Source: Sodalis ligni (lineage in GTDB: Bacteria > Pseudomonadota > Gammaproteobacteria > Enterobacterales > Enterobacteriaceae). From it: a stretch of 64,000 bases of DNA. The DNA lies in contig NZ_CP075169.1 in the NCBI RefSeq assembly GCF_016865525.2, positions 558,337-622,336 on the forward strand. Direction: 5' to 3'. The translations under genes were made by a program, and so were the position numbers. Under the pieces are notes generated by a model. The model saw only the letters and a program-made list of their open reading frames with translations. It searched no databases and had not been told where the DNA came from. Numbering within the stretch: position 1 is the first letter of the stretch; every line of letters starts with the position of its first letter. This document shows, in pieces, positions 29,180-40,295 of the stretch.

Positions 29180-30301
29180 TCACTGGTCGGGCTTCAGGCC
29201 CAGCGTGGGATAGTCGGTCAAACCGTGCGCGCCGCCGCCGAACAGGGTGTCGCGGTCATGCATATTGAGTTGCGCTCCGGTGCGCAGACGCTGCGGTAGG
29301 TCGGGATTAGCCACGAACGGACGGCCGAAACCGATCAAATCCGCCCAGCCTTCACGCAACGCCGTGCGGGCGCGCTCCGCGTTGTAGTGGCCGGCGTAAA
29401 TCAGCGTGCCGGGGAACACCTCCCGAAGCCGCTGCTTGAAATCGATCGGCATATCCGGCGCATCGTCCCAGTCTGCCTCGGCGATGTGGATATAGCCCAC
29501 GCCGATTTCGCCCAGCAGCTTTGCCGCTGCGGTGTAGGTGGTCTCTGGGTCATCATCGACGCAGCCGTTGAGGGTGGTCAGCGGGGCCAGGCGAATACCG
29601 ACGCGGGTCTGGTCGCCAGTGCCCTCCACCAGGGCTTGCGCTACCTCGCCGAGAAAACGCAGACGGTTCTCCAGCGAGCCGCCATACTCATCGCTTCGGC
29701 CGTTGGCGCCGGAGTCGATGAACTGGTTGATCAGGTAGCCGTTGGCGCCGTGCAGTTCAACACCGTCAAAGCCTGCGGCCATCGCGTTGCGTGCGGCCTG
29801 GCGGAACTCATCGACAATGGCGTGGATTTCTTCCACCTGCAGCGCGCGCGGTTTGGATGCCGGCACAAAGCTCGGCATACCGTCGCTTTCAGCAACAAAG
29901 ACATTCACGCCCTCGGCCTGGATGGCCGTGGACGATACCGGGGACTGCCCTTCGAGCAGGCTGATGTGGCTCAGGCGGCCGACGTGCCAGAGCTGCGCGA
30001 ATATGCGTCCGCCCGCGGCGTGCGTGGCTTGGGTCACCTTGCGCCAGCCGGCGAGCTGCGCAGGCGTATGGATGCCCGGCGTCCATGCATAGCCTTTGCC
30101 GAGCGGGGAGATCCAGGTGCCTTCGCTGACGATCAGACCGGCGCCGGCACGCTGCGCGTAATAAGCGGCCATCAGATCGTTCGGCTCGTCGCCAGGTTGA
30201 CTGGCGCGCGAGCGGGTCATCGGCGGCATCACGATGCGGTTGGGCAGTTCGAGGCCACCCAGGAAATAGGGTTGAAATAGCGGGTCTTGGATATCAGACA
30301 T
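29180..30301 (-). CDS. Old-yellow-enzyme family NADH:flavin oxidoreductase (alkene reductase)
   Basis: A 373-residue cytosolic FMN enzyme expected to reduce activated C=C bonds or nitro/electrophilic compounds with NAD(P)H. Typical residues are LPNRIVMPPMTRSRA near the N terminus, AQLWHVGR (102-109), the substrate-binding pair H184/N187 in ELHGANGYLINQF, and RSDEYGGSLENR. The start ATG at 30301 (MSDIQDPLF) has GGAG 8 nt upstream; a 39-codon upstream extension is low-complexity and rejected. It is divergent from a LysR regulator, a common pairing for this family. The pair sits between the group II intron and a fragment of it, and has no counterpart here in E. coli, so it was probably acquired. 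Confidence 0.9.
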   Translation of the reverse strand: MSDIQDPLFQPYFLGGLELPNRIVMPPMTRSRASQPGDEPNDLMAAYYAQRAGAGLIVSEGTWISPLGKGYAWTPGIHTPAQLAGWRKVTQATHAAGGRIFAQLWHVGRLSHISLLEGQSPVSSTAIQAEGVNVFVAESDGMPSFVPASKPRALQVEEIHAIVDEFRQAARNAMAAGFDGVELHGANGYLINQFIDSGANGRSDEYGGSLENRLRFLGEVAQALVEGTGDQTRVGIRLAPLTTLNGCVDDDPETTYTAAAKLLGEIGVGYIHIAEADWDDAPDMPIDFKQRLREVFPGTLIYAGHYNAERARTALREGWADLIGFGRPFVANPDLPQRLRTGAQLNMHDRDTLFGGGAHGLTDYPTLGLKPDQ

Positions 30302-30542
30302 GATGGGTCTCCGCGACCGGCGCAGCCGCGCCGGTGGCTTGGGTAGGGAAAAGGGACAACAGGTACCAGTCGTTGTCGAGTGGGGCCTCGACGCCGATGC
30401 TGAATCCACCGGCGGCACGACGGCAAGCAGTGCAAGTGGTATGGTTGTGATTCAGGATATTGAACAAGGGTCACAGTATGCTGGGTTTACATTTGTAGAT
30501 TAAGCCCTGTATAAGCCAAATTCTTTTGATATAAAATCAATA

Positions 30543-31445
30543 ATGAAAACTACCTTAGACGAATTACAAGCGTTTGTTGCCGTTGTAGACACGGGCTCAA
30601 TCACCGCAGCGGCGGAACAACTGGACCTGACCATTTCGGCTACCAGCCGTACGCTCAGTCGTTTGGAGGAAAAGTTACAGACGACCCTGCTGCGGCGCAC
30701 CACGCGGCGGCTGGAGCTGACTGAGGAGGGAACGGACTTTTTGCAGCACGCGCGCACTATCCTTGCCTCGGTTGATGAAGCCGAAGAGCAAATGGCGGCA
30801 AGACGGATGCGGCCTGCCGGACGGCTGCGGGTTGATGCGGCTACTCCTTTCATGCTGCACGTTATCGTGCCGCTGCTGGAGGGGTTCCGTACCCGCTACC
30901 CGGACATAGAGCTGGAGCTCCACTCGACCGAGGGCATTATCGATTTGATCGAAAGGCGTACCGACGTGGCGTTCCGCATCGGGCCCCTGAAAGACTCTAC
31001 TCTACACGCACGCCCCATCGGTAGTAGTCGTGTCCGCGTGCTCGCAAGTCCGGACTATCTGACACGCTATGGTATGCCGACTACGCTGGCCCAGCTCGGG
31101 ACACATGCTCTTCTGGGATTTAATCATCCCGAATCTCTGAACGATTGGCCACTGCGCGAAGCGAGTGGGGTCACCTTGCACATCAAGCCATCGATTGCAT
31201 CGTCCAGCGGTGAGACACTCAGGCACATGGCGCTGTCCGGCCTCGGCATCGTCTGCCTTTCTGACTTCATGACCCGCGAGGACCGCCAGAGTGGGCGGCT
31301 GGTTCAATTGTTCTCCACGCAAACCCTTGACGTGCGTCAGCCCATCAACGCGGTGTACTACCGCAACACGACGCTGGCATCGCGCATCACCTGCTTTGTT
31401 GACCATGTCACCGGCGTGCTGGGTAAACAGCCATTCGGTGAATGA
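30543..31445 (+). CDS. LysR-family transcriptional regulator
   Basis: A 300-residue regulator with an N-terminal winged helix-turn-helix (residues 3-60, TLDELQAFVAVVDTGSITAAAEQLDLTISATSRTLSRL, in two parts) and a periplasmic-binding-like effector domain (about 90-295). It probably controls the divergent ene-reductase from the shared 241-bp region; its inducer is unknown. No other recognisable operator was picked out. Confidence 0.9.
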   Translation: MKTTLDELQAFVAVVDTGSITAAAEQLDLTISATSRTLSRLEEKLQTTLLRRTTRRLELTEEGTDFLQHARTILASVDEAEEQMAARRMRPAGRLRVDAATPFMLHVIVPLLEGFRTRYPDIELELHSTEGIIDLIERRTDVAFRIGPLKDSTLHARPIGSSRVRVLASPDYLTRYGMPTTLAQLGTHALLGFNHPESLNDWPLREASGVTLHIKPSIASSSGETLRHMALSGLGIVCLSDFMTREDRQSGRLVQLFSTQTLDVRQPINAVYYRNTTLASRITCFVDHVTGVLGKQPFGE

Positions 31446-31472
31446 CGGGCGGTCTTTCAATATAAGCAATGC

Positions 31473-31503
31473 CAGGCAGTTCCAGGGTGTCATTGAACCG
31501 CCG
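31473..31503 (+). repeat. Short remnant of the group II intron 3' end
   Basis: CAGGCAGTTCCAG (31473-31485) and TGAACCGCCG (31494-31503) are identical to 29064-29076 and 29086-29095 of the intron, with spacers of 8 versus 9 nt. In the intron these span the maturase stop and the start of domain V. This places intron-like sequence on both sides of the ene-reductase/LysR pair. Confidence 0.55.
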
Positions 31504-31597
31504 CAATGCTGCACCTTATTCCCGTGCCTCTTATCATCGATTGCCCAATGCGTTATTCTTAACCGGGAAGCTATATAGATAAGGAGTGGCTTAGACG

Positions 31598-31972
31598 ATG
31601 TGGTTATTCGATGAATGGGCCGAGCAACATATTCAGCAAGCGCAGAAGAACGGCGATTTTGATAATTTGCCTGGATACGGCAGGCCCCTGCAGCTTGATG
31701 ATGATAGTGCCGTACCGGAGGAGTTGCGCACCGGTTATCGCCTGTTGAAAAATGCCGGCTATTTGCCGCCGGAATTACAGGACCGTAAAGATGCGCTGCA
31801 GCTCAAGGATTTATTGCAGGGCATTGAAGATAGCGACGCCAGGCATACCGAGATCGCCGCGCGGTTAAGGCTGCTGGAAATCAAGCTCCGTCAGGCTGGG
31901 TTGAGCACTGATTTTCTGCATCAGGGGTATCAGCCGCAGCTGCAGCGACGTTTCAGTAAAACGGGGAAATAG
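31598..31972 (+). CDS. yhdN: DUF1992 family protein YhdN
   Basis: A 124-residue conserved cytosolic protein (DnaJ-homologue subfamily C member 28 domain). WLFDEWAEQHIQQAQKNGDFDNLPGYGRPL and the C-terminal LLEIKLRQAGLSTDFL match E. coli YhdN. Function is not established. In E. coli it is followed by zntR; here arfA follows directly and zntR is absent. Confidence 0.93.
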   Translation: MWLFDEWAEQHIQQAQKNGDFDNLPGYGRPLQLDDDSAVPEELRTGYRLLKNAGYLPPELQDRKDALQLKDLLQGIEDSDARHTEIAARLRLLEIKLRQAGLSTDFLHQGYQPQLQRRFSKTGK

Positions 31973-32124
31973 AGAGATGCCATAATTGGCCCTACCGCCT
32001 ATCAACGGCAGAGGATGGAATGAGCAACGTAGAAAACGATTTGCTATAATTGCGCCCGCAGCGAAAAGGCACCCAGTGCCAGGCTTAACTTTTCATACCA
32101 TTAAGACAGCAGGAAGAGAACATC

Positions 32125-32355
32125 ATGGCTGACAAGTATCAACACACTAAAGGCATCATCAAGGACAATGCCCTGGCGGCACTCCTCAACGACCCGTTGT
32201 TTCGCCAGCGCCGCGAAAAAAATCTCAAGGGCAAAGGCAGTTATTGCCGCAAAGGAAAAAACGCAAAGGCCCGCGACTGGGAGGGCAGTGGCAAAATTAT
32301 TTCACGTGATTTTACCACTGCCCTTCTGCCTGCATACCATTCCCGCGCGAACTAA
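32125..32355 (+). CDS. arfA: Alternative ribosome-rescue factor ArfA
   Basis: A 76-residue protein that recruits RF2 to ribosomes stalled on mRNA lacking a stop codon, as back-up to tm[29 protein letters not shown] and [11 protein letters not shown] match E. coli ArfA. The C-terminal coding region contains a strong hairpin (32282-32324), the known device by which full-length mRNA is cut or terminated, so that active truncated ArfA appears only when tmRNA fails. Confidence 0.93.
   Translation: MADKYQHTKGIIKDNALAALLNDPLFRQRREKNLKGKGSYCRKGKNAKARDWEGSGKIISRDFTTALLPAYHSRAN
32282..32324 (+). promoter_or_regulatory. arfA intragenic hairpin (RNase III/terminator-type)
   Basis: AGGGCAGTGG pairs with CCACTGCCCT (10 bp), extended by AAAAT/ATTTT after one mismatch. 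It lies within the last third of arfA, the position of the E. coli element that yields nonstop arfA mRNA. Confidence 0.8.
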
Positions 32356-32425
32356 TGTCCTGTCCGCATTGTCCCGTTGTCTTTGTCGCAACGCCCGGCG
32401 GGAAATAGGGACTTGATATCCACGC

Positions 32426-32857
32426 TTATTCTATCGGTCTACCGGCCTGGGTTTGCTGCTGCTGTTTTAACAAATCCCGAATTTCGGTCAGTAACGTTTC
32501 CTCAGCGCTGGGGGGCGGCGGCGCGGCCGGCGCCTCCTCCTGTTTACGATGCATGCTGTTGATCAGTTTGACCACGCAAAATACGGCCAGCGCGACAATA
32601 ATGAAGTCAAAAATATTTTGCAGAAAAATGCCGTATTGCATCACTACCGCCGGCGTATCTCCCTGCGCCGGTTTTAACACCCAGGCAAACTGTTTGAAAT
32701 CGACACCGCCAATCAGCAATCCCAGAGGCGGCATAATGACGTTTGCCACCAGTGACGAGACGATTCTGCCGAAAGCAGCACCGATAATCACACCTACCGC
32801 CAGGTCTACTACGTTGCCGCGCATGGCAAATTTACGAAATTCCTGCAAAAAACTCAT
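32426..32857 (-). CDS. mscL: Large-conductance mechanosensitive channel MscL
   Basis: A 143-residue inner-membrane pentamer that opens on osmotic downshock. Amphipathic N terminus [22 protein letters not shown]1 ([17 protein letters not shown]), periplasmic loop, TM2 ([17 protein letters not shown]) and a charged C-terminal bundle with an Ala/Pro-rich stretch. Slightly longer than E. coli (136). Confidence 0.96.
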   Translation of the reverse strand: MSFLQEFRKFAMRGNVVDLAVGVIIGAAFGRIVSSLVANVIMPPLGLLIGGVDFKQFAWVLKPAQGDTPAVVMQYGIFLQNIFDFIIVALAVFCVVKLINSMHRKQEEAPAAPPPPSAEETLLTEIRDLLKQQQQTQAGRPIE

Positions 32858-33071
32858 AGGCTTGTTCCCTTAGGTTAATAACAAATTAATTCTAACAAAG
32901 GATCATTATTTTACCAGAATGCTTCGAAGGTGAAGGTTATCGGGCCCTCAATATAAGGAATAGTCCGACATTAAGCGTCCTGTCAACGATCGGGCGGGAT
33001 AATATCCCTAATAAGAATGGGCCCTTTATTTTACAGCGGCGTTTTTGTAGATCTGGGCGGCCTTTTCTTCA

Positions 33072-33095
33072 TTGCCCGGCGCTAGAGCCGGGCAA
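33072..33095. repeat. Perfect inverted repeat between mscL and trkA
   Basis: TTGCCCGGC and GCCGGGCAA flank a 6-nt loop. It lies about 50 bp beyond the trkA stop and could end trkA transcription, but no T tract follows on the minus strand. The rest of the 285-bp gap shows nothing recognisable. Confidence 0.5.
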
Positions 33096-33142
33096 CTTAA
33101 AAATGACTGAAATATTGTTATGTTAAAACACATTAATATTTT

Positions 33143-34519
33143 TTATAGAAAGAAGGGGCTAGGTTGGAATAAGCGTTCCACATCGGTAATGAATTTTTTG
33201 TCGGTCAAAAACATAATCACATGATCCCCTTGCTGAATATGACTGTTTTTATTGGCTATGATCACCTCGTCGCCCCGGACGATAGCGCCAATAACCGTGC
33301 CGGGGGGCAATTTGATGGCGTCGATAGCCCGACCCACTACTTTTGACGTGCTCTCATCGCCGTGGGCGATAGCCTCTATGGCCTCAGCCACCCCACGGCG
33401 TAACGAGGACACGCTGACAATATCCGCTTTTCGCACATGGCCCAACAGCGCTGAGATCGTGGCCTGCTGCGGCGAGATGGCGATATCGATCACGCTGCCC
33501 TGCACCAGATCCACATAGGCGCGGCGTTGAATCAATACCAGCACTTTTTTGGCGCCCATGCGTTTGGCCAGCATGGCGGACATAATGTTGGCTTCGTCAT
33601 CATTGGTGATGGCGATAAACACATCGATTTGTTCAATATGCTCTTCCGCCAGCAGCTCCTGATCGGATGCATCGCCGTAAAATACGATGGTATCCTGCAA
33701 CAGTTCCGCCAGCTCAGCCGCCCGCTGCTGATCGCGTTCAATCAGTTTTACGCTGTAATCCTTCTCCAGCCGCTGCGCCAATCCGGCGCCTATATTGCCG
33801 CCGCCGACGATCATGATACGTTTATAGGGTTTTTCCAGTCGCTGGAGTTCGCTCATTACCGCCCTGATATGCGGCGATGCGGCCACAAAAAACACTACAT
33901 CCCCCGCCTCGATAACCGTGGATCCCTGGGGACGAATCGGCCGATCCTGCCTAAATATGGCGGCGACGCGGGTGTCGATATGCGGCATATGCTCGCGCAG
34001 GGAAGACAGGGCGTTACCTACCAGCGGACCGCCATAATAGGCCTTCACCGCCGCGATGCTGACTTTGCCCTGGGCAAAATTCACTACCTGCAGCGCACCG
34101 GGGTATTCCACCAGCTTATAGATGCTTTCAATAACCAGCTGCTCGGGTGATATCAAGTGATCGATAGGCACGACTTCCGTCGAAAAGAGCCTGGCGGATT
34201 CCCGGATATAATCCGCCGAACGAATGCGCGCGATACGGTTGGGAGTTTTGAACAGGGTATAGGCAATCTGGCAGGCCACCATATTGGTTTCGTCGGAGTT
34301 GGTGACGGCGACCAGCATGTCCGCGTCTTCCGCGCCGGCTTCCCGGAGCACCCTGGGATGCGAAGCATGGCCCTGGATGGTCCGTAAATCGAACTTATCC
34401 TGCAGCTGTCGCAGAGGGTTGGGGTTGGTATCGACGATAGTAATATCGTTGTTCTCCCCCGCCAGGTTTTCCGCCAGCGTGCCGCCAACCTGTCCCGCAC
34501 CAAGGATGATTATTTTCAT
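33143..34519 (-). CDS. trkA: Trk system potassium-uptake regulatory protein TrkA
   Basis: A 458-residue peripheral membrane protein with two RCK (NAD-binding plus TrkA-C) modules: GAGQVG near residue 7 and GGGNIG near 239. It gates the TrkH/TrkG potassium channels in response to nucleotides. It is the last gene of def-fmt-rsmB-trkA, 16 bp after rsmB. Confidence 0.97.
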   Translation of the reverse strand: MKIIILGAGQVGGTLAENLAGENNDITIVDTNPNPLRQLQDKFDLRTIQGHASHPRVLREAGAEDADMLVAVTNSDETNMVACQIAYTLFKTPNRIARIRSADYIRESARLFSTEVVPIDHLISPEQLVIESIYKLVEYPGALQVVNFAQGKVSIAAVKAYYGGPLVGNALSSLREHMPHIDTRVAAIFRQDRPIRPQGSTVIEAGDVVFFVAASPHIRAVMSELQRLEKPYKRIMIVGGGNIGAGLAQRLEKDYSVKLIERDQQRAAELAELLQDTIVFYGDASDQELLAEEHIEQIDVFIAITNDDEANIMSAMLAKRMGAKKVLVLIQRRAYVDLVQGSVIDIAISPQQATISALLGHVRKADIVSVSSLRRGVAEAIEAIAHGDESTSKVVGRAIDAIKLPPGTVIGAIVRGDEVIIANKNSHIQQGDHVIMFLTDKKFITDVERLFQPSPFFL

Positions 34520-34535
34520 TATCGACTCTTCATAC

Positions 34536-35855
34536 TTATTTTGTCCGCGCCGGGTTATCGGCTGTTTGCCCTTTCGTTATCTTAGCGTAAAAGAAACCAT
34601 CGCCCTCATTCGGGGCCGGCAAACATTGTAAACCGGGTTGCTCGGCGTCACCCGTGCCGGCGAGTTCGGCATCGGCATTTTCCTGCAAAAAGCGCCGGAT
34701 CTGTTCGCGATTTTCTTCCGGCAACACCGAACAGGTGGCATACAGCAGCGTCCCGCCGGGTTTAAGCCGCGGCCAAATGGCGGTCAGAATTTGCCGTTGC
34801 AGCGCGGCCAGTTCGGCAATATCGCTGTCGCGGCGCAGCCATTTGATATCGGGATGCCGCCGGATAACGCCGGTGGCGGAGCAGGGCGCATCCAGCAAAA
34901 TACGGTCCCACGTTTGCCCCTCGCTCCACTGCGCCGGCATTCGTCCGTCACCGACGATGACATTAGCATGCTGTCCGAGACGCTGCAGGTTTTCTTTGAT
35001 CCGGCCGGCCCTCTGGGTATCCACATCCACGGCAGTGACCCGGGCCAAGGGAGCCAGCTCCAATATATGGGTGGTTTTTCCTCCCGGCGCGGCGCATAAA
35101 TCCAGAATATCTTCCCCCGCCTGCGGATCAAGCCACAGCGCGCAGCCTTGCGCCGCCGCATCCTGTACCGTCACCCAGCCGCGATCAAAGCCCGGCAGCC
35201 GACCGACATTACAGGGAGTTTCCAGCCTGACCGCCTCCGGCAGCGCAGGGTGGGGGTAGGCGATGATATCCTCCCCGGCCAGCAGCTGCAGGTATTCATC
35301 GCGGCTGTTGAACAGCCGGTTAACGCGCAGCCACATAGGGGGCCGCTGATTGTTGGCGTCCATAATGGCCGAGGCTTCTTCGGGGTAAGCGGCCTGCAGC
35401 CGTCTAGCCAGCCACGAGGGATGAAGAAAACGGCTCTCCTGGCGGTCGTCGGCGACCATCAGTTCTTCATGTCGCCGCTGGAATTGGCGCAATACGCCGT
35501 TCACCAGCCCCTTGAGCTGCGGGTGCTTCAACGCAACTGCGCCGTCGACGGTTTCCGCCAGCGCGGCATGAGGGGGAATTCGGGTAAAGAGTAATTGATA
35601 TATGCCCACCATCAGCAGGTAATGCACCGTTCGCTGTTTGCCGGTGAGCGGTTTGGCCATCAGTTGCCTGATGTATCCTTCAAGCTGCGGCAGCGTGCGT
35701 AAAATACCAAAACATAGCTCCTGCAATAATGCGCGATCCTTGTCGGCCAGGGGCGTTTGCAGCGACGGCAACACCTGGCTGAGGGATAATCCTTGATCGA
35801 GCACCTGGGCGACAGCCTTCGCCGCCAATGCGCGGAGGTTATAATGTTTATTCAT
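34536..35855 (-). CDS. rsmB: 16S rRNA m5C967 methyltransferase RsmB
   Basis: A 439-residue SAM-dependent enzyme. The NusB-like N-terminal domain is followed by the Rossmann methyltransferase with [13 protein letters not shown], and the two cysteine motifs [12 protein letters not shown] and [10 protein letters not shown]. The start at 35855 ([14 protein letters not shown]) aligns with E. coli; an in-frame upstream ATG at 35912 would add 19 non-conserved residues. Confidence 0.96.
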   Translation of the reverse strand: MNKHYNLRALAAKAVAQVLDQGLSLSQVLPSLQTPLADKDRALLQELCFGILRTLPQLEGYIRQLMAKPLTGKQRTVHYLLMVGIYQLLFTRIPPHAALAETVDGAVALKHPQLKGLVNGVLRQFQRRHEELMVADDRQESRFLHPSWLARRLQAAYPEEASAIMDANNQRPPMWLRVNRLFNSRDEYLQLLAGEDIIAYPHPALPEAVRLETPCNVGRLPGFDRGWVTVQDAAAQGCALWLDPQAGEDILDLCAAPGGKTTHILELAPLARVTAVDVDTQRAGRIKENLQRLGQHANVIVGDGRMPAQWSEGQTWDRILLDAPCSATGVIRRHPDIKWLRRDSDIAELAALQRQILTAIWPRLKPGGTLLYATCSVLPEENREQIRRFLQENADAELAGTGDAEQPGLQCLPAPNEGDGFFYAKITKGQTADNPARTK

Positions 35856-35939
35856 AATTGACCGGAGGATGGTGGAAACAGCCGGAACGTAACCGCCCGG
35901 TTTTTCTTGCAAAAACCGGGCGATAACCCCCTGTAAAAA

Positions 35940-36899
35940 TCAGACCAGAATTGTACCCGGAGTAAACCATTCACGGCGCGAATTAAGCAAATCCTGCGCC
36001 GACATGGGTTTTTTGCCCGCGGGTTGCAATAATAGGAGATTGAGCGCGCCCTGAGCCGTGGCCACCAGGATGCCGTTCTTGTCAGCACGGACGATGGTGC
36101 CGGGAATCGCATCGGGAGAAGCGTCCGCGGCCGTATCCTCCACCGCCGACCGCCAGATTTTCACCGGCTGACCGGCGATCGTGATAAAGCTGACGGGCCA
36201 GGGGTTAAAGGCGCGCACGCAGCGTTCCAGGTCGGCCGCGGGCAATTGCCAATTCAGGCGTGCTTCTTCCTTGGTTAACTTTTCGGCGTAGGTCGCCCGG
36301 CTCTCGTCTTGTTTTTCCGGCGCCAAATGACCCGCGGCGCTGCGGTCAAGGGTATCGAGCAGGGCGCCGGGGCCGAGAGCCGCCAATTTTTCATACAGGC
36401 TGGCGCTGGTGTCTTCCGGGGTGATGGGGCAGGAAAGTTTCAGCAGCATCGCGCCGGTATCAAGACCGGCATCCATTTGCATGATGGTGATACCCGTGGC
36501 GTCATCGCCGGCCCACAGGGCGCGTTGGATTGGCGCCGCGCCCCGCCAGCGCGGCAACAGTGAGCCATGGACGTTCAGGCATCCCAGACGCGGCATATCC
36601 AGCACTGCCTGAGGCAGAATCAAGCCATAGGCCACCACCACCATGATATCCGCTGCCAGCTCCGCCACCAGGCGCTGATTTTCCGGCGGGCGTAATGATT
36701 TTGGCTGGAAGACCGGCAGGTGATGCTGCTGCGCCAGCTCCTTGACCGGGCTGGCCGTAAGCCGGTTGCCCCGGCCGGCCGGGCGATCCGGCTGGGTAAA
36801 CACCCCGACGACTTTATGTCTGGAACCGAGCAATGCGCTGAGATGGCGCGCGGCGAAATCGGGCGTACCGGCAAAAATGACACGTAGAGAATCGGACAC
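35940..36899 (-). CDS. fmt: Methionyl-tRNA formyltransferase
   Basis: A 319-residue enzyme that formylates initiator Met-tRNA with 10-formyl-THF. Catalytic region [15 protein letters not shown] and [10 protein letters not shown] are present. It lies 22 bp after def in the usual operon. Confidence 0.97.
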   Translation of the reverse strand: MSDSLRVIFAGTPDFAARHLSALLGSRHKVVGVFTQPDRPAGRGNRLTASPVKELAQQHHLPVFQPKSLRPPENQRLVAELAADIMVVVAYGLILPQAVLDMPRLGCLNVHGSLLPRWRGAAPIQRALWAGDDATGITIMQMDAGLDTGAMLLKLSCPITPEDTSASLYEKLAALGPGALLDTLDRSAAGHLAPEKQDESRATYAEKLTKEEARLNWQLPAADLERCVRAFNPWPVSFITIAGQPVKIWRSAVEDTAADASPDAIPGTIVRADKNGILVATAQGALNLLLLQPAGKKPMSAQDLLNSRREWFTPGTILV

Positions 36900-36921
36900 G
36901 TTAATTCCTGTATGGCGACGA

Positions 36922-37437
36922 TTATTTTTCGGCGCGGGCGTTGATCTTCGCCATCTTTTCCATTTTCTGACGTATACGCTGACGCTTTAAGGGCGAAAGA
37001 TAGTCGACAAACAATTTACCTACCAGATGGTCCATCTCATGCTGGATACAAATGGCCAACAGCCCGTCCGCTTCAAGCTCGAATGACTCTCCTTCCCGAT
37101 TCAGCGCACGCACTGTCACTTTTTCGGCCCGGGGCACAAAACCCCGTTGATCGGGGATCGACAGGCACCCTTCCTCAATCCCGGTCTCGCCGCTTTTGCT
37201 CAGCAGCTCAGGGTTTATCAAGACATGACGCTGATCATGGGTCTCCGATACATCTATGACGATAATACGCTGATGTATATTGACCTGGGTTGCGGCCAGG
37301 CCAATTCCCTCTTCGACGTACATGGTTTCAAACATATCATCCACAATACGGCGAATAGCGTCATTAACTTCTTTTACCGGTTTCGCAACAATGCGAAGCC
37401 GCTCATCTGGATAATGTAATACCTGCAATACTGGCAT
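36922..37437 (-). CDS. def: Peptide deformylase
   Basis: A 171-residue metalloenzyme that removes the N-formyl group from nascent chains. All three family motifs are present: [16 protein letters not shown] and QHEMDHLVG. First gene of def-fmt-rsmB-trkA, divergent from dprA. Confidence 0.98.
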   Translation of the reverse strand: MPVLQVLHYPDERLRIVAKPVKEVNDAIRRIVDDMFETMYVEEGIGLAATQVNIHQRIIVIDVSETHDQRHVLINPELLSKSGETGIEEGCLSIPDQRGFVPRAEKVTVRALNREGESFELEADGLLAICIQHEMDHLVGKLFVDYLSPLKRQRIRQKMEKMAKINARAEK

Positions 37438-37566
37438 ATGAGTCTATATCTGCGTCCGATTATGAAAACTATTCCACCTCTTATTCTAGACATTTCCCGT
37501 CCTGATTGACAGCATCGGTGCATAAATGTCGCGTCACCGGCAATACGCACGGATGCAGAGGTCAGC

Positions 37567-38688
37567 ATGACGTTAATGGAAATATGGATGCGCCTGGCGG
37601 CGGTAAAGGGCTTGAATGGCGCAAAGGCGTTTGAATGTCTGTCACAATTGCCGCTCTCCGCTGACTTTGATCGGCAAGGGGCGCTTTTTGCCTACCTTAC
37701 TCCTCGCCAGCGCCAGCGATTTCATCAGTATCCTTCCGCCAATATCGAAGCTGCGCTTCGCTGGCTGGAGCATCCCGGCCACCATTTTGTCAGCTTTTCC
37801 GATGAGGCTTATCCCCACCGGCTTCGAAATCTCGCCTGTCCGCCTCCCGCGCTGTTTGTCAAAGGAGATATTGGCTGCCTGAACTCAAAGCAGCTGGCCA
37901 TGGTCGGCAGCCGCCGCTATACGGTATACGGGGAGCAGTGGGGATCCTGTTTTGCCGCGGCGCTGTCCCGGTGCGGTCTCACCATTACCAGCGGGCTGGC
38001 GCTGGGCATCGATGGTATCAGCCATCGTGCGGCATTGGACGCCAAGGGGCGTACCGTCGCGGTATTGGGCAGCGGGCTGCAGAACGTCTATCCGGCGCAG
38101 CACCATAAGCTCGCCGAGCGTATCGTTGGGGAGGGCGGCGCGCTGGTTTCGGAGTTTGTTTTGGACGCGGCGCCTCTGGCGAGCCATTTCCCCTATCGTA
38201 ACCGGATCATCAGCGGGCTGAGCCTCGGGGTGCTGGTGGTGGAGGCCGCCGCCAGAAGCGGCTCGCTGGTTACCGCGCGATATGCCCTCGACCAGGGCAA
38301 GGATGTCTATGCCTTGCCCGGTCCGCTCGGCAATTCCGGTACCGAAGGAACCCATTGGCTGATTCAGCAGGGCGCTTATCTGATTACGCAGCCAAAAGAA
38401 ATCCTGGATCAGCTCGGCAGCGGCCTGAATTGGCTGACTTTGGAGCAGGATAAAATTATTTATGCGGCAGAACGCGAAGTTGAATTGCCATTTGCCGATG
38501 TGTTGGCTAACGTAGGAGATGAGGTTACACCTGTTGACGTCGTCGCTGAACGTGCCGGCCAACCTGTGCCAGAGGTAGTGATTAAGCTGCTTGAGCTGGA
38601 GTTAGCAGGATGGATCGCAGTTGTACCCGGCGGCTATGTCCGTTTAAGGAGGGCAGGCCATGTTCGACGTACTAATGTACTTGTTTGA
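37567..38688 (+). CDS. dprA: DNA-processing protein DprA (Smf)
   Basis: A 373-residue Rossmann-fold protein that loads RecA on incoming single-stranded DNA in transformable species; its role in enteric bacteria is unclear. Signatures are [49 protein letters not shown] and a C-terminal winged helix. The end overlaps smg by 29 nt. Confidence 0.95.
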   Translation: MTLMEIWMRLAAVKGLNGAKAFECLSQLPLSADFDRQGALFAYLTPRQRQRFHQYPSANIEAALRWLEHPGHHFVSFSDEAYPHRLRNLACPPPALFVKGDIGCLNSKQLAMVGSRRYTVYGEQWGSCFAAALSRCGLTITSGLALGIDGISHRAALDAKGRTVAVLGSGLQNVYPAQHHKLAERIVGEGGALVSEFVLDAAPLASHFPYRNRIISGLSLGVLVVEAAARSGSLVTARYALDQGKDVYALPGPLGNSGTEGTHWLIQQGAYLITQPKEILDQLGSGLNWLTLEQDKIIYAAEREVELPFADVLANVGDEVTPVDVVAERAGQPVPEVVIKLLELELAGWIAVVPGGYVRLRRAGHVRRTNVLV

Positions 38689-39133
38689 GACATATATCCA
38701 CAATGAAGTCGAAATGCGTGTGGATCAAGATAAGTTGACCGATGATTTAACCCGTGCGGGTTTTCATCAGGATGACATTTATAACGCGCTGAACTGGTTG
38801 GAGAAACTGGCTGATTTACAGGATGGGCAAAGCAAAACCTTTACGATGAGTGCCGATCCGCTCGCTTTACGTATTTATACCGATGAAGAGAGCCAGTTCC
38901 TGGATACGGAATGTCGTGGATTCTTACTGTTTCTTGAACAGATTCAGGTGCTGAACCTTGAAACCCGTGAAATGGTTATCGATCGCGTCATGGCCCTGGA
39001 TGCCGCTGAGTTTGATCTGGAAGATCTCAAATGGGTTATCCTGATGGTGCTTTTTAATATCCCAGGATATGAAAATGCATACCAGCAAATGGAAGATCTC
39101 GTATTTGAGGAAGATGAAAACCATCTGCATTAA
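38660..39133 (+). CDS. smg: Smg family protein (DUF494)
   Basis: A 157-residue acidic protein, same length as E. coli Smg, starting [16 protein letters not shown]. Function is not established. It is translated from within the 3' end of dprA. Confidence 0.94.
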   Translation: MFDVLMYLFETYIHNEVEMRVDQDKLTDDLTRAGFHQDDIYNALNWLEKLADLQDGQSKTFTMSADPLALRIYTDEESQFLDTECRGFLLFLEQIQVLNLETREMVIDRVMALDAAEFDLEDLKWVILMVLFNIPGYENAYQQMEDLVFEEDENHLH

Positions 39134-39164
39134 AGAATGACAGACTTACTGATGATTGGAATTT

Positions 39165-39722
39165 ATGGCAAAAGCCGCGCTTTTTACCGCCAGGCCCACT
39201 GAGCGCTGCCCTGATTGCGGGGCAGAGCTCGTCATCAGGTCCGGTCAGCATGGCCCGTTCCTCGGTTGCTCTCAATACCCCCGTTGCGCTTATATCAAAC
39301 CGCTAAAACAGCATGCTGACGGACATATCGTCACCGTGCTGGAAGGGCAGACCTGCCCGGCCTGTCAGGGGACCCTGGTGTTGCGCCAGGGGCGCTACGG
39401 CATGTTTATCGGTTGTTCCAACTATCCCGTCTGCGATTATATCGCGGCGACGGATAAACCTGATGAGACCGCTTTTACCTGCCCGCAATGCCGGACGGGA
39501 AATCTGGTGCAGCGAACATCCCGTTTTGGTAAAACGTTTTACGCCTGCGATGCCTACCCCCGATGCCGGTTCGTGGTCAATTTTAAACCTGTCGCGGGGG
39601 AATGCGCTTATTGCCGTTTTCCGCTGTTAATAGAAAAAAATACCTCACGGGGCGCCATACTTTATTGTGCCGATAAACGCTGCGGCAAACCGGTTACAGT
39701 CAAAGAGAATGATGAAGAATAA
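39165..39722 (+). CDS. yrdD: Topoisomerase-type zinc-finger protein YrdD
   Basis: A 185-residue protein made of repeated C4 zinc fingers like the C-terminal domain of DNA topoisomerase I: CPDC, CPAC, CPQC and CAYC, each followed by a paired Cys set. It presumably binds single-stranded nucleic acid; its role is not known. ATG 39165 (MAKAALFT) is preferred to an upstream in-frame TTG. It overlaps tsaC by 11 nt. Confidence 0.92.
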   Translation: MAKAALFTARPTERCPDCGAELVIRSGQHGPFLGCSQYPRCAYIKPLKQHADGHIVTVLEGQTCPACQGTLVLRQGRYGMFIGCSNYPVCDYIAATDKPDETAFTCPQCRTGNLVQRTSRFGKTFYACDAYPRCRFVVNFKPVAGECAYCRFPLLIEKNTSRGAILYCADKRCGKPVTVKENDEE

Positions 39723-40278
39723 TCTGTCGGATCTGTCCGAATTGGTAAATAAACTGGGCCGGGACCAGGTGGTGGCATATCCCACCGAAGCCGTTTACGG
39801 CCTGGGCTGCGATCCTGACAGCGAAACGGCGGTGCGGGCATTGCTGGCGCTGAAGCTTCGTCCCTGGACCAAAGGATTGATACTGGTGGCCGCCGAGTAC
39901 CGGCAGCTGCTGCCTTATATTGACGACAGCGCATTAACCCATCCGCAGATGGAACGGATTATGTCCAGTTGGCCGGGGCCGGTGACCTGGGTCATGCCCG
40001 CCAGGCCGGAAACGCCCCGCTACCTTACCGGGCAATTTTCGACCCTGGCAGTGCGCGTCAGCGCTTTTGAGCCGGTGCGGCAGCTCTGCCTGGCCTTCGG
40101 AAAACCGCTGGTATCCACCAGCGCCAATCTGTCCGGCCGGGAGCCTGCCCGGACCGCGGCGGAGGTACGGCTGCAGTTTGGTAATGATTTTCCGCTGATG
40201 GACGGCAACGTCGAGGGGCGGCTAAACCCTTCCGAAATTCGAGATGCCTTGACTGGCACCCTTATCCGCCAAGGCTGA
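39712..40278 (+). CDS. tsaC: L-threonylcarbamoyladenylate synthase TsaC
   Basis: A 188-residue YrdC-fold enzyme that makes threonylcarbamoyl-AMP from threonine, bicarbonate and ATP for the t6A37 tRNA modification. [30 protein letters not shown] and [12 protein letters not shown] are family signatures. ATG 39712 is favoured over 39709 because of spacing to GAG; a longer in-frame start at 39667 lies deep inside yrdD. Confidence 0.94.
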   Translation: MKNNLSDLSELVNKLGRDQVVAYPTEAVYGLGCDPDSETAVRALLALKLRPWTKGLILVAAEYRQLLPYIDDSALTHPQMERIMSSWPGPVTWVMPARPETPRYLTGQFSTLAVRVSAFEPVRQLCLAFGKPLVSTSANLSGREPARTAAEVRLQFGNDFPLMDGNVEGRLNPSEIRDALTGTLIRQG

Positions 40279-40295
40279 AAAGACGAGAAAAGATT

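Noticed and set aside
29387..30280. A 297-codon plus-strand frame opposite the ene-reductase
   Set aside because: It is antisense to a well-conserved flavoenzyme. No motif was found.
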